Source: Tubulanus polymorphus
Lineage: Eukaryota > Nemertea > Palaeonemertea > Tubulaniformes > Tubulanidae
Direction of reading: 5' to 3'
Assembly (NCBI RefSeq): GCF_964204645.1
Contig: NC_134032.1
Location: 8,488,275 to 8,552,274 of the forward strand
DNA length: 64,000 nucleotides
Part shown: piece by piece, positions 47,183 through 58,400 of the stretch
Layout of the letters: each line of letters starts with the position of its first letter
Numbering within the stretch: position 1 is the stretch's first letter
Program-made: the position numbers and the translations under genes
Notes under the pieces: generated by a model
Told to the model about the DNA's origin: nothing
The model's input: the letters and a program-made list of their open reading frames with translations, nothing else
Database searches by the model: none

Positions 47183-47345
47183 TCTGATTCGTGCGAGTTA
47201 AAGGTGAACCCAGTAAGAAATTTTGCCTGATTCACGCGAGTTAAAGGTGAACCCGGTTCAAAATTTTCCCAGATTCACGCGATGTTAAAGGTGAACCCAG
47301 TTTTGAAATTCTGCTTGATTCATACGAGTTAAAAAATGAACGCGG
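47183..47345 (+). repeat. 40-bp minisatellite, right part
   Basis: Four more copies of the unit at 45600-45895, resuming directly after the inserted element. Confidence 0.85.
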
Positions 47346-48534
47346 TCGCCACTCGAGGCGTCTGTCTCACTTCCTTCGTCGTACGGGCGTGTGTGTGTGT
47401 GTGTTCAAACATACGTAGAACCACTATTCAATACGGTTTAAATAGGAATTGTATTCGGCAGAAATTTTCTAGGTTTGCCTATAAAATATTCATAACCGGT
47501 CTGCTCGGTACTGTATGCTCTCCTAGTCTGATGATATATAAACCTGTCTGAAAATACTTATTCGGAAGAAAAAAAATCTACATGCTTTAACTATCAGTGA
47601 ATTCATTGAGCGCTTATGTTCTTCTCGGAGAAAAAACAAAGTCTTTTTTACTGAAATTTCAGAAGTCAGTTTGATTTTATGATGAGGCAAATACTGCTCC
47701 TGAAATTTAACATTTCGGCGTGAATGCTTTATTGATGTTGCAAAAGCCGTTACAATAATGTTTATATGCATTGATACCTAGAAGTATTTAAGGGGTTCTG
47801 CATTGGAGTCCATGTGCACTACCTCATCAATATTGGCGTTTCGAAAATAATAATTACGAATTTCGGCATTTATTTTGTTATTAAACATACTTCATGACTC
47901 TAAATTTCATTTGGATAAATTTTGATAATTAGTTTTTGAGGGGAATGTGTACTACATCATCAATATATCGGGGCTAGACTGGTTGCTAGTAAATTCAATT
48001 CAATAATCGATATATTCAAATCCAAATTAAATTTATTGATCCGAGATGGTTCATATATCGTGAATCGAGCCTCTTCCATCTCTGCTGCAGAGATAAGCCT
48101 GTTGATCATCCAGCATCATCCATGGCTGCAGCTGTACATATAGCCTGTCATCATGTCATCATCTCCCCGGCGAGAATTGATGCCTGACGGGGCGATTTAT
48201 AGCTTCTGCTCGCTAGTTATCGTCAGGGTCAAGGTCGCTGGGACATTCACCACTGTTTTTACGTAGTTTATGTATGTATAGCATCGAGAGTTTTGGCCGT
48301 CAGTTTTTACGGGCTGTGTGGCTGCGGTAATTACCAATGTTGTTGCTTGGCAACGTGTTAATTGTGCTTGATGTCGGTAGGGTTGACTTAAATATATATA
48401 TATTTACGCGGTTTCAACGCTTGGGTGTCGTATGTGAATTTCGAATGAACCGGGTCTTTTTAAAAAGAGAAAGCTAAGGCGAAAATTAATTGATAAACGT
48501 TTTGCCAAACATTAAGCGATAAGGATAAGCCTCC
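47346..48534. other. Noncoding stretch, no gene seen
   Basis: A (GT)n run near 47390 and AT-rich sequence; no supported coding region. Confidence 0.35.
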
Positions 48535-48699
48535 TAATCGGCCGGGTCACTTTTGTAAACTGCGATCAAATTTGTTTATCTGTTTATTTCTATAACTGCC
48601 AGGTCTGTTATTGTTAGCTTGATCATGATCTTTTGATTTATAAGAAGTAATGCACAGTGTAGAGTTGATTTTTGAGCTCAACAGAAATGATAAACGAGG

Positions 48700-49010
48700 C
48701 ATCAATTTTTAGCCTAGCTTTGGAATTTTTTTTGACGGTGTGATAGATAGGATATTTCTGAAAACCTAGAGAAAAAATCGGGGAAAAACTCACGGAGTTT
48801 GACAAATTTTGCAAAAAGAAAAACCCTGAAAACCACATGGAATTAAGATATGTGTTCATAAAAAATGAATGAATTCTAACATTTCGACCTAGATCGTTCT
48901 CTGATTCATGGAATTTTTTGTCTTATATAACATATGTAGAAATCAGGGAAAACTCAGGGAGTTTGTAAATCGGCGTAAAGTTGCCAGCAGCCACCCTGTG
49001 ATATAGCACG
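48700..49010 (+). repeat. Dispersed repeat family F, copy 4
   Basis: Repeated 'CAGGGAAAACTCAGGGAGTT' words and a CAGCCACCCTGTG end matching the other copies. A foldback fragment related to 5962-6188 precedes it at 48535-48640. Confidence 0.5.
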
Positions 49011-49318
49011 GGTATGATATGGTATTAATATTCGCTTTGCTACGGTTATTTTGAATTTGAATATACATGTAAATCGGCAATTCAATTGAATTAACTGGCA
49101 ATGCACCTAGCCCCTACATCGACGAAGCATAGGACATGTTCACTCAGGGAATATGCTAATTGCCATTGAAATTCATTATTAAAAACCGATGAAAATTCAT
49201 GGAATAGAAAATACGAGTCATGAATTTTATTTAATTACGAAATAATCGCTGATGTAACACAAAATTGATGACGAAACAGTGTACATCGACTAACACGGTA
49301 CCCCTTTGAATTATGACA

Positions 49319-49566
49319 TTAACCCTTTTAGTGCGGCGTATAAATCGATGATGGACATTGCTAATACACCGCATCACGGTGTATTGATATAATCAATTAG
49401 TTTTCACAGTGAAATATTTGTAACTTACTATACACCGTACAGTGGTGTAGATGCACCAAAGGGTTACGTGCCAGTTAGCCAACGCATTGCGTTGGAATTT
49501 TAGAGAAAAAAAAAATTCAAATTATCTCCAGCACTTCGGTTATCGATTAGCGCTGTAAAGGGTTAA
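49319..49566 (+). mobile_element. piggyBac-like MITE, copy 6
   Basis: Between TTAA at 49319-49322 and 49563-49566, ends CCCTTTTAGTGC and GCTGTAAAGGG, with internal deletions relative to the 288-bp form. Confidence 0.8.
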
Positions 49567-49673
49567 GTTATCTGTATATGAAGTACTGATTTATACTAAA
49601 AACAATCCTCAGATTCATCCTATCATTCTTTTATTATAGATGTGCTAATATTTGTCTTCATTATATTTTTCAG

Positions 49674-49734
49674 TGTGGATTATTTGTCAATTACGAGGGA
49701 TATAGAATCAAATAGGATTCAGTAATAAAAAGAG
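49674..49734 (+). other. Candidate untranslated exon (speculative)
   Basis: 61 bp with a good acceptor (TATATTTTTCAG) and a consensus donor (AGAG|GTAAGA). All frames hold stops, so it could only be untranslated. It may belong to the gene whose coding starts at 63669. Confidence 0.25.
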
Positions 49735-50429
49735 GTAAGACATAGATATTTGTTTGTTGTGATAGATTGATCCGGGGCCCATCCAGTGGCCAATTTTAAA
49801 GGACTTGTCACAGCATAAAAGGGCCGATGTCCGAAGAAGCAATGTTGTATGTGTACTCCACACTGAGGGGCATTCTTGAATTGAAATGTGCTAGTTGTCT
49901 TCGTTCAAAAAATGAAAAAGGGCACCCAAAAACATTAGAAGGACCTGTACAAGTCTCACAATTGCCCTGGATGCTGAAGTCTCCCGGCCTTGCACCTTAA
50001 GAACACACTCATGGCCCGAGTCCGGACCCAGTACCAACCATCACCACGGCCAGAGTTCGAAGTCTGAAAATGTTTTATTAAATAAGATTTCGATCTTGTG
50101 GGCTCAATAGCTCTATTCATCCTGCAGTTTGTTATAAACACAGGGGGCAGGGGGCTGAAAGCAGCTCAGCTAACCTGCCCGTTTCTGCGTTGTTGCTGAA
50201 ATTGCGGTTTGATACCAGTTGTGCACGCGTGTGTGTATGTGTGTGTAACCTGTTGACACACTTCACAATGAAAAAGTCAACCAAAACGCAATAAGAGTTG
50301 TGAAATAATGGTCGCTCGTTAGGTTGTTGTTTGTGACCTCACCCGTATATGTTCTGGGTTTAATGTCGGGTGCGTTTAACTTGTCACTGGTTAATCGATC
50401 ATCGCCTGAAATTGTACGTCTATGCGGAA

Positions 50430-51640
50430 AAAAGACTCTCTCGGTATCGGTTTCTCTATGTAACTATGAATGTCGCCTCACTCTACCTCTCCCTCAACAT
50501 ATCCCCCCTCACTATCGCGCTCCCCTCACTCTCTCGGTATCGGTTTCTCTATGTAGCTGTATGTGAATGTCGCCTCACTCTACCTCTCCCTCCCCTCACC
50601 ATACCTCCCTCACTATTTCGTTCCCCTCACTCTCTCGGTATCAGTTTCTCTATGTAGCTGTATATGAATGTCGCCTCACTCTACCTCTCCCTCCCCTCAC
50701 TGTATCTCCCCTCACTCTCTCGGTATCGGTTTCCCTATGTAACTATATGAATGTCGCCTCACTCTACGTCTCCCTCCCCTCACCATATCCCCCCTCACTA
50801 TTTCGTTCCCCTCACTCTCTCGGTATCAGTTTCTCTATGTAGCTGTATATGAATGTCGCCTCACTCTACCTCTCCCTCCACTCACCATATCTCCCCCCGC
50901 TATTGCGTTCCCCTCACTCTCGGTATCGGTTTCTCTACGTAACTGTATATGAATGTCGCCTCACTCTACCTCTCCCTCCCCTCACTGTATCTCCCCTCAC
51001 TCTCTCGGTATCGGTTTCCCTATGTAACTATATGAATGTCGCCTCACTCTACGTCTCCCTCCCCTCACCATATCCCCCCTCACTATTGCGTTCCCATCAC
51101 TCTCTCGGTATCAGTTTCTCTATGTAGCTGTATGTGTCGCCTCACTCTACGTCTCTCCCCTCACCATATCCCCCTCACTATTGCGTTCCCCTCACTCTCT
51201 CGGTATCAGTTTCTCTATGTAGCTGTAGGCTATGTGAATGTCGCCTCACTCTTCCTCTCCCTCCCCTCACCATATCTCCCCTCACTATTGCATTCCCCTC
51301 ACTCTCTCGGTATCAGTTTCTCTATGTAGCTGTATGTGTCGCCTCACTCTACCTCTCCCTCCCCTCACCATATCTCCCCTCACTATTGCGTTCCCCTCAC
51401 TCTCTCGGTATCGGTTTCTCTATGTAGCTGTATATGAATGTCGCCTCACTCTACCTCTCCCTACCCTCACTCTGATGTTCCCCTTAATCTCTCCGAATCA
51501 GTTTCTCTATGTAGCTGTATATGAATATCGCCTCACTCTACCTCTCCCTCCCCTCACCGTATCTCCCCTCACTATTGCGTTCCCCGCACTTTCTCGGTAT
51601 CGGTTTCTCTATGTAGCTGTATATGAATGTCGCCCGTTGA
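50430..51640 (+). repeat. Pyrimidine-rich minisatellite, 80-105 bp unit, about 13 copies
   Basis: Units consist of CTCTCGGTATCGGTTTCTCT, ATGTAGCTGTATATGAATGT, CGCCTCACTCTACCTCTCCC and CTCACTATTGCGTTCCCCTC. Length varies because the CTCAC blocks expand and shrink. All three frames are open for long stretches owing to composition, not coding. Confidence 0.9.
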
Positions 51641-51914
51641 TCTGAATAATTAATGGTTTTACTGATTGTATATAAACCTGCTCGGAATACGAGAGATGAC
51701 CATTTTCTGTGCAGGTAAAATTCCCGCCGGGTTTTCACCTCAGATTTGATATAGACGTACGTATATATAAATATATGAGCTACATTTTCATCGGATCGGG
51801 TCCTGCTTTCTCTCAGATTAGTTGATATCAATGGCAATACCGGTCTTAAGCCAATTTTAGTCGAGTTCCACAGGCGAGACCTAGGATATGACCAGGCTTA
51901 GATCATTTGCAGTG

Positions 51915-52110
51915 TTTTCCATATGCTGATATTTTTCAAGGGGCTGCAATCATTGTTAAACGTATGACATCGTCGCTGCTGAAGAAGCAAGGCTTTCGAT
52001 CCCCCCCCCCCAAAATACAGAAAATTAGGCTTTCTTTTTGGGTAATGTTCCATTTCTGGTAGGGACAGTATGTATTTTATAAGGAGTGGCTGATTCTGGG
52101 GAAGGTGGAT
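51915..52110 (+). repeat. Dispersed repeat family E, copy 4
   Basis: GTATGACATCGTCGCTGCTG, CAAGGCTTTCGATCCCCCCC, then CTGGTAGGGACAGTATG and GGAGTGGCTGATTCTGG match 15135-15420 read in reverse. Confidence 0.65.
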
Positions 52111-54430
52111 ATAGATATGAAAGGGTCGACCGCCCTTCTTAAACCTGTTGTGGAGCCGCTGGCTTCAGTCTCGTTAAGGTAGAGTTAGGATAAATACATG
52201 GAGCAGATCCGCTGTTAAGACCTAACTTTAAGACCAGCCTAAGGTGATTTTTCTGAAGTCGTGTCGTAGAAATATATAAGCTTTGATCTGTAACTAGTAC
52301 AGCCAATCTTACAATTCAATTAGATCAATGCAGGTACGAAAATCTTCCGACCATAGACGGATTTCCGACCTTTTCTTTCATTTTCTTCATTCTTGAGATC
52401 AATGTAAATCGCCTCAATCGCGCGCGTCATGTCGGAGCGCTCCGTAGTTAGGAGTGCTCCTTAAGGCGGTTCTCGGCGGTAAAACCAATATGGCATCTCA
52501 TTCGACAAGCGGCTCTAATTCAGGCCCAAACTATTAACATTTTGACGTAAGGAACGTATTCCCCAAAAAATTCTTTAAAAACAAAAACATTTTCCGACTT
52601 TTTCAATACATGGGCTGTTTTCATCCCTGTCAATGTACATATAAGCTCAATCCTGTGATAAATCTGGATATTTTAAGATCAGTCATTGATAAAACAAGTC
52701 TTTTTGACTTGTCACATACGGGTTGGGAGTCCTGTAGACTTCTCTTTATGCGGCGTATAATAGTTTATGGTCACGGTTTGATGGTTGTAAAGGATATGAC
52801 CTCGGATAATTGTCCTGTTTAGATCCCTTGTATTTTCGGGACTAGACTTGTTTTTTTTTCTGGTTGACAACCATTTTGATTACGGCCATTGAAAGGCATT
52901 CTACCGTTTTGTGCGATTAGAGGCTTCATACACATTCAGCGAATTTTGAAATTTAGGAAAAATATATCCCTATCGTTTTGGCAAAATCGAATATTTGTAG
53001 AAAAATTGGCCTGGTTGGGAAATTTTTCGAAAGAAAATGGTCCCAAAGTAGAATTTCAGAATTGATTGTGACGAAGAAATGGCGAATTTTTATTATTATC
53101 GAAGGACTGAAATATGCGAAAATTGTTGAGAATTTTCTTGTTTTGAAATATGTATTAGTGGATTTATACGGCGTTTAGCGTGGGTAGAAACGTGACAAAC
53201 GTTTGGAAAAGGAAACTTGAAATGTCGAAAGAAATGAAAAGGAAAGTATTTTTTTTCGGAATAACTAAATTCTTAGTTTCTATGTTCGCATTGCCCTACT
53301 CCGACCGTTTTTGCTGACATTCTTCGTATTCGTCTTTGTTAAAATCGTGTTAGCCTTTTCTTCCAACTTGAAACGAATATCTGACGAAAATAGAAAACTT
53401 CTCCGAGTGGGCTGCTATGTATAGGCCCTATATGCACAGTATATAGCTCGAAATATGTTTAGTGGACGAGTAATGAATGGGCCAGGTATTTCTTAATCGA
53501 ATCAGGCTTTTTTTTCCGACGGTCGGGAGTGTATTGTATTTTCGTTCGAAAAGGAAAACCGGTTTTCCAATCCCGTGAATGGAATTGTTTTCGTTTTTGT
53601 TCTTATCAGGTGTCGACTGTATTGAATATAGGAAAAGCATATTTTAGAAAAAATGTAAGAGACCTCGGTGTGCGAGGGCAAGAGTAGGGGTAGGGGCGTC
53701 GTGTCAAAAACCTTTGCGCATCGACGACGAAGTAATTCCAGACAGATGGGCGTAGGGCGACACGAATGACCGAGCTGACCAATTTAGAGGTCATCATTTC
53801 CTGACCACCTGAACTATTGGACCAACGTTTCACCCGAAGACCTGCTACCCCTATACCCTAGCTGGCGATGCTTGGCGTTGGTAGCTGTTTTATATCGAGG
53901 CGGTATCACGTTTGCGTTCGGTTTCTATTATTTGATTATTCTCAAGGGGGCTACGCGCACACATTCTGCGATACAAGAGGTTCTATACGGGCACTTGGTG
54001 TATTCACTACTGGCGCTGCTATGGGAATGTATGGAATCTTTGTACAGGCTATACAGATTTAGACCGCGTGTACGTGGTATAGTGTACATGTAGGAAGTTT
54101 CTGTTTGGGCAATGTATGCTATCGAGGCTCGATTTATGCTATTGATAGAGAATATCTTCTTCTAAATTGTCGATGTATCGAAGTTAGGTATCCCGGTTTG
54201 CTTTCGTTTCGAGGTTCCAATCGCCAGAAAAAAACGCAGAAACTTACGATGATTCTATGATTGTGAAATCGCGAATTGTTTGGTATCCAGTCGGGATAGT
54301 TTCGACAAATACACAGTTCCGTCATATACCGCGATACTGTCAAAATCTTCATCATTATTCGTCTAACAGATCCTTGACATCAAACCGCTCTACCGCCACC
54401 CTTTTAAATGCCAACGCTGCTCTTTTAACG
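52111..54430. other. Noncoding stretch, no gene seen
   Basis: No supported gene and no clear repeat of high copy number. Confidence 0.35.
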
Positions 54431-54454
54431 CCCACATTTGAATTTCGGCGCTAC

Positions 54455-54605
54455 ACTCGGCCCCGGGACGAAACCCTGCCACACACTAGACCGGTTGCGC
54501 AGAGTTGCTGCAAGAAAACTGCGCACCCTGTCTAATGTGGCAGGGGTTCGTGCCGTGGCTGACTTAGAGAGATGCCATCAGGTTTTAATCCCTACCGCGG
54601 GAGGA
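54455..54605. mobile_element. Foldback element with tRNA-like arms, copy 3 (arms nearly adjacent)
   Basis: GGGACGAAACCCTGCCACAC on the left faces GTGGCAGGGGTTCGTGCC on the right; GCCATCAGGTTTTAATCCCT is a mutated B-box segment. The interior seen in copies 1 and 2 is missing. Confidence 0.6.
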
Positions 54606-54650
54606 TGGAAAAAATACAGCGTGTTTCGAAAGCCTATTTTCGTGACTAGC

Positions 54651-54803
54651 GTTAGGAGACTGAGATATATTGTTATTAGGAATTTGGGGTAAAAAGCTGA
54701 AACTTGGTACTACTTGGGTCATTTGATTATCATATAAATTTACACACCAAATTTCAGCTTTTTACCCCAAATTCCTAATAACAATATATCTCAGTCTCTT
54801 AAC
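54651..54803. mobile_element. Near-perfect long hairpin
   Basis: A 46-bp perfect inverted repeat: 54657-54702 against 54752-54797, with 49 bases between. The arms continue on both sides with single mismatches. Arm landmarks: AGACTGAGATATATTGTTAT and GGGGTAAAAAGCTGAAA. A young MITE or a source of double-stranded RNA. Confidence 0.9.
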
Positions 54804-55688
54804 ACTTGGTCGGCCCTGTGGCAGAATCTGCTATCATTTGACTATCATTTAATTTTTGTTTCAACTCGGATTTCATCGGGAATTATTGCCGCCCTGCTCG
54901 GCGATATTCTACACCCACCCTGGTTGGGTTTTATCTATCGACCGATCGGGGAGTTCGAGTATATTTATATAGGTTTCATACTAGTAGTAAATACGCTCGG
55001 TTCCAGGAAATATCCGCGGACAGCTGTGAGCATAAAACACAATATGGCAGGTCTTAATAATATACTGCGCTACTCAAATCCTCGAATGTACATGTATATG
55101 CATGTATTTAAAAAATCTAGCTTACTACAAGCGGAAATGATTGGGGTTCAAGAGTTTGAAGGGTTTGATAATTTGAATGTGTACCCATCTGCGACCCAGA
55201 TGCTGCGGTTGATGAAGTAGATGAAATTGGTTCTGATCAATTCATAAAAGAGACCCCTAAAAATCTAGAATCTTCCAAATTACTGACATTGAAGTTAAAG
55301 AGATCCGTTTTGGAATTCTGAACGCTACAACGGCCAGAGACTGATAGTAAAATCCCACGATAAATGAAGAAATGTCTACAAAGTTAACCAAAATATTAGA
55401 AATATTTCGGGTGGTTACTACCACCGTTCTCGGACCCTTTAATGGACCATTTTAGACTGATGAATAATGGTGAAATATTTCAAATATTTTTGATAAACTT
55501 TTTAGACATTCATTTATTGTGGAATTTTATTATCATCATCTCATCACGGACATTGTGAGCTACAGCTGATTCAGCCAGAGACTAGTTCGCACGGTAATTG
55601 CGTAAATTTTACGGCCGTCTTAGTCCCATATTCTATGACATTTAAGACCACGTTTGGACTTAATTCGTGAGTGCGCAATTGAGACCAA

Positions 55689-55903
55689 GGGCTGGCTCCA
55701 TAGTAAATTCATACTTAGTCCAAAACTGGTCTCAAATCTGATGACTGCATTGCGATAAGAAAGAGACAGCGAACTTTCACCTAACTGGCCTTAAAACTAA
55801 GATTCGTTTTATATCATTAAGACTGAAGCAATTAGATTGGCTATAGAACTAAGATGGTCTTAAACTGGTCTTAAGTCTTAAGCCATGACTATGGAACCGG
55901 CCC
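55689..55903. mobile_element. GGGC-ended hairpin, copy d
   Basis: GGGCTGGCTCCATAG faces CTATGGAACCGGCCC; inside, TTAGTCCAAAACTGGTCTC and GTCTTAAACTGGTCTTAAG words repeat in both arms. Confidence 0.65.
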
Positions 55904-56299
55904 ATGGTCGAAGCCTTATTTTTGTTCGATAGATTTTTGTGTGATAGCCTTTTCAAAAAAAAGTATGTTAAAAGAATGGGCACTTTGAAGTTCCGATTTG
56001 GCGGAAGTCTTTTACTGAAGACCCCCTGGATTGGTGCCCCCTCCTACCACGGATGTGTAACTGGGTCCCTCGTAATCGGAATTCTGACCGCGTGTTCTCA
56101 ACAGGAAACAATCAGTCGAGACGAATAATGACTTCGGCTCACGATTCGTGGAGTCTAAATCAAACAAACCGGAAATTCGCAGTCATAACGCATTTCGTTG
56201 AATGATAACTGATCAAATATTCAACAGCCGCCAACACACACTTACAGCCGATACACGGGTTGTACGAGAACCCAGGGCCGGATCTAGCCTAGGGTTTCG

Positions 56300-56475
56300 A
56301 GTACTGCTCAGCTGTGAGGCAGGCGCGTTGGAAGCAATGTTTTATTGCCGCGGCCAAATGCCGATTTTGGACTGATTCTTAATATTGCTGCGACGAATTG
56401 ACTAAGTAAAAAAAAACGTCGTTCAGTAAATTATTGCCGCTGCGGTCGCTGCACTTCCAACGCCGCTGTGAGGCA
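56300..56475. mobile_element. Short foldback element
   Basis: GCGCGTTGGAAG with CTTCCAACGCCG, plus TTATTGCCGCGG with ATTATTGCCGCTGC, and GCTGTGAGGCA at both ends. Confidence 0.45.
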
Positions 56476-56479
56476 TCTG

Positions 56480-57296
56480 TATCGTTGAAAATTTTGAATT
56501 TTCAGGGCTTTGAGATGCAGTCCGAGTTAATTCGGGGTATCAAATCGTTCTGTGCATCCTCAAAATATGACATTTTGACCCGTTAAAGAAAAAGTCATTT
56601 ATAAAAAAAGAAAGTTTAAAACCCATTTTTCGATTATTCAAATTGACCATTTTGATAACCTGAACTTGAAAAATAGATCTGGGCACTTCTACAATATCGT
56701 GAGTACTGTTCAAGTGGTTAGAAGCAAGGAGCAGTAGTAGCGGTAGGCTAGTATCGCAATGTAGACTCGGTTTTACAGGCCTGGTTTTAATCCGACTCGT
56801 ATAAATAACCTAGCCTGATAACATTATCTAAACATGTAAAACCTGCCCGATGATGTACTGCGTGAAACCCGATTTCATTATTTTGTCATAAGAGATAAAC
56901 GCTGCGTTTATGTATATAGGTTTATTATCTAATTATAAAACGTATATGTGCGCACATTCCCTTAACCTGGTTATCAATGAAAATAACTGTCGGAGGCCTC
57001 ACAGGGGCGACCGACGTGGGCAGGGCTTCGTAAGCCGCGCGAGCCACATTCGTCCCGTGCCTAATTAACGAGTGCGCTCACATGTGAACCACTCAGTCAA
57101 AATCAAACAACGCTCAAGTGAAGTGATGTGAATGACTTCCGGAACCGGTTGCAATTCAAACGCAACAATTTGACACATGCTAAAATTTGGCTCGGGCCTG
57201 GTCCGACGTTATTGGTCGGGTCAAACAGGCACGGGCCCATTTGGCACCCGTGGGAACAGTTGTTCCGAGCCTAATTTGGCATGGGGCAAAAATGCT
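56480..57296. other. Noncoding stretch, no gene seen
   Basis: No supported coding sequence or named repeat. Confidence 0.35.
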
Positions 57297-57777
57297 TAAG
57301 CCTGGCGCACACGAGGCAATTTTTAGTCGCCTGTTGCTGCGACCGATTTGCAAGCAACCGTTGAGCAATCGATCGCTTGGTGTCGCCGGTGTGCTACCAC
57401 TGGAGACGGACAAGCGATTATCTTTCCTGGCAAACATCTGTATCATGTGACTTGTCAACATGGCCACGCTACAGCCTCCACTGGTGCCGTATTCGGTTGA
57501 ATCACATGATAATTGTTCTCCCTCTCATTGGCTAGTTGATGAGTCGCTTGGTGTCTAACTACCGCACACGGGCAACTCCCGAGCGATCGCCGAGCAATTT
57601 CTCGGTGACGAGCAATTTTTCGTCACCCAATATCAAACATGTTTGATATTGGGCGACACGGAGCAATTCCTGTCGCCCCTTGCCGCAGACGAGCGATTTT
57701 TTTGTTCGACGCCGAGCAATTCGGGCGGTTGCTCGAGAATTGCTCGAAAACTGTCGCCCGTGTGCGCCGGGCTTTAT
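57297..57777. mobile_element. Inverted-repeat element rich in GAGCAATT
   Basis: Ends AAGCCTGGCGCACACGAGGC and GCCCGTGTGCGCCGGGCTTT are inverted. The interior has many CGAGCAATT and TCGC words, including CAAACATGTTTG palindromes. It encodes nothing recognisable. Confidence 0.65.
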
Positions 57778-57934
57778 GTCACTGTGGTCGTGGCTATACG
57801 TTATTTCAGTGTCTGGACCTCTGCGTCCCCCTACTTAGATTGCCTAATACCTGGACTGATGACTCGCTATGCCAGGCTCGGATCGGTTTCTGAAAATACC
57901 TCGCCAGACGCACCGCTATCTTCAGTCGCCAGGG

Positions 57935-58012
57935 TTTGAGTGTCTCGCGCTGAAGCTCTCGCCTTGTGTTGCTGTGAGCTTCAACACATCGCGATCAAAC
58001 CCTGGCTAGCGA
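57935..58012. mobile_element. CCAGGGTTTGA hairpin
   Basis: TCGCCAGGGTTTGAGTG faces CGATCAAACCCTGGCTAGCGA, with GAAGCTC / GAGCTTC inside. Related to 18420-19060. Confidence 0.6.
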
Positions 58013-58229
58013 TGATGGACCATGCATGGTTTTACGGGGGAACTTGCTAATTTCAAATGATCAGGGCACCTTGGGGATGAGGGGGTCATGACCCCCCTTT
58101 TGAGCGCCACTCAAAAATGGCTCAGAAAATTTTCTTAACCAAGCTGTCTCGTGAAAGATGTATTAGACTAATCTTTCAACTCAGTTATCGGAAATACCTT
58201 CGCTACTATGTCCTTGATCGGTGGTTCCA

Positions 58230-58400
58230 AAGATGCAGCCATCTTTTCTGGAAGTGTCTGATGATGAGGTATTTGATGATCTTTTCAGTCAGCTGATGAC
58301 TGTGATAATGCGATGATGTCATTTTGAGGAGATTTATAATGGTAATGATAATGTTATATAACGTGAGGATGTCATAGAGGATTTATTGAGCTGGCAATCT
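58230..58400 (-). repeat. TATGACATCATC dispersed repeat, reverse
   Basis: GCAGCCATCTTTTCTGGAAG and GATGATGTCAT words. Confidence 0.6.

Noticed and set aside
50324-51645. Seven overlapping frames of 80-135 codons rich in Ser, Pro and Leu
   Set aside because: Compositional effect of the pyrimidine-rich minisatellite, open in all frames at once.
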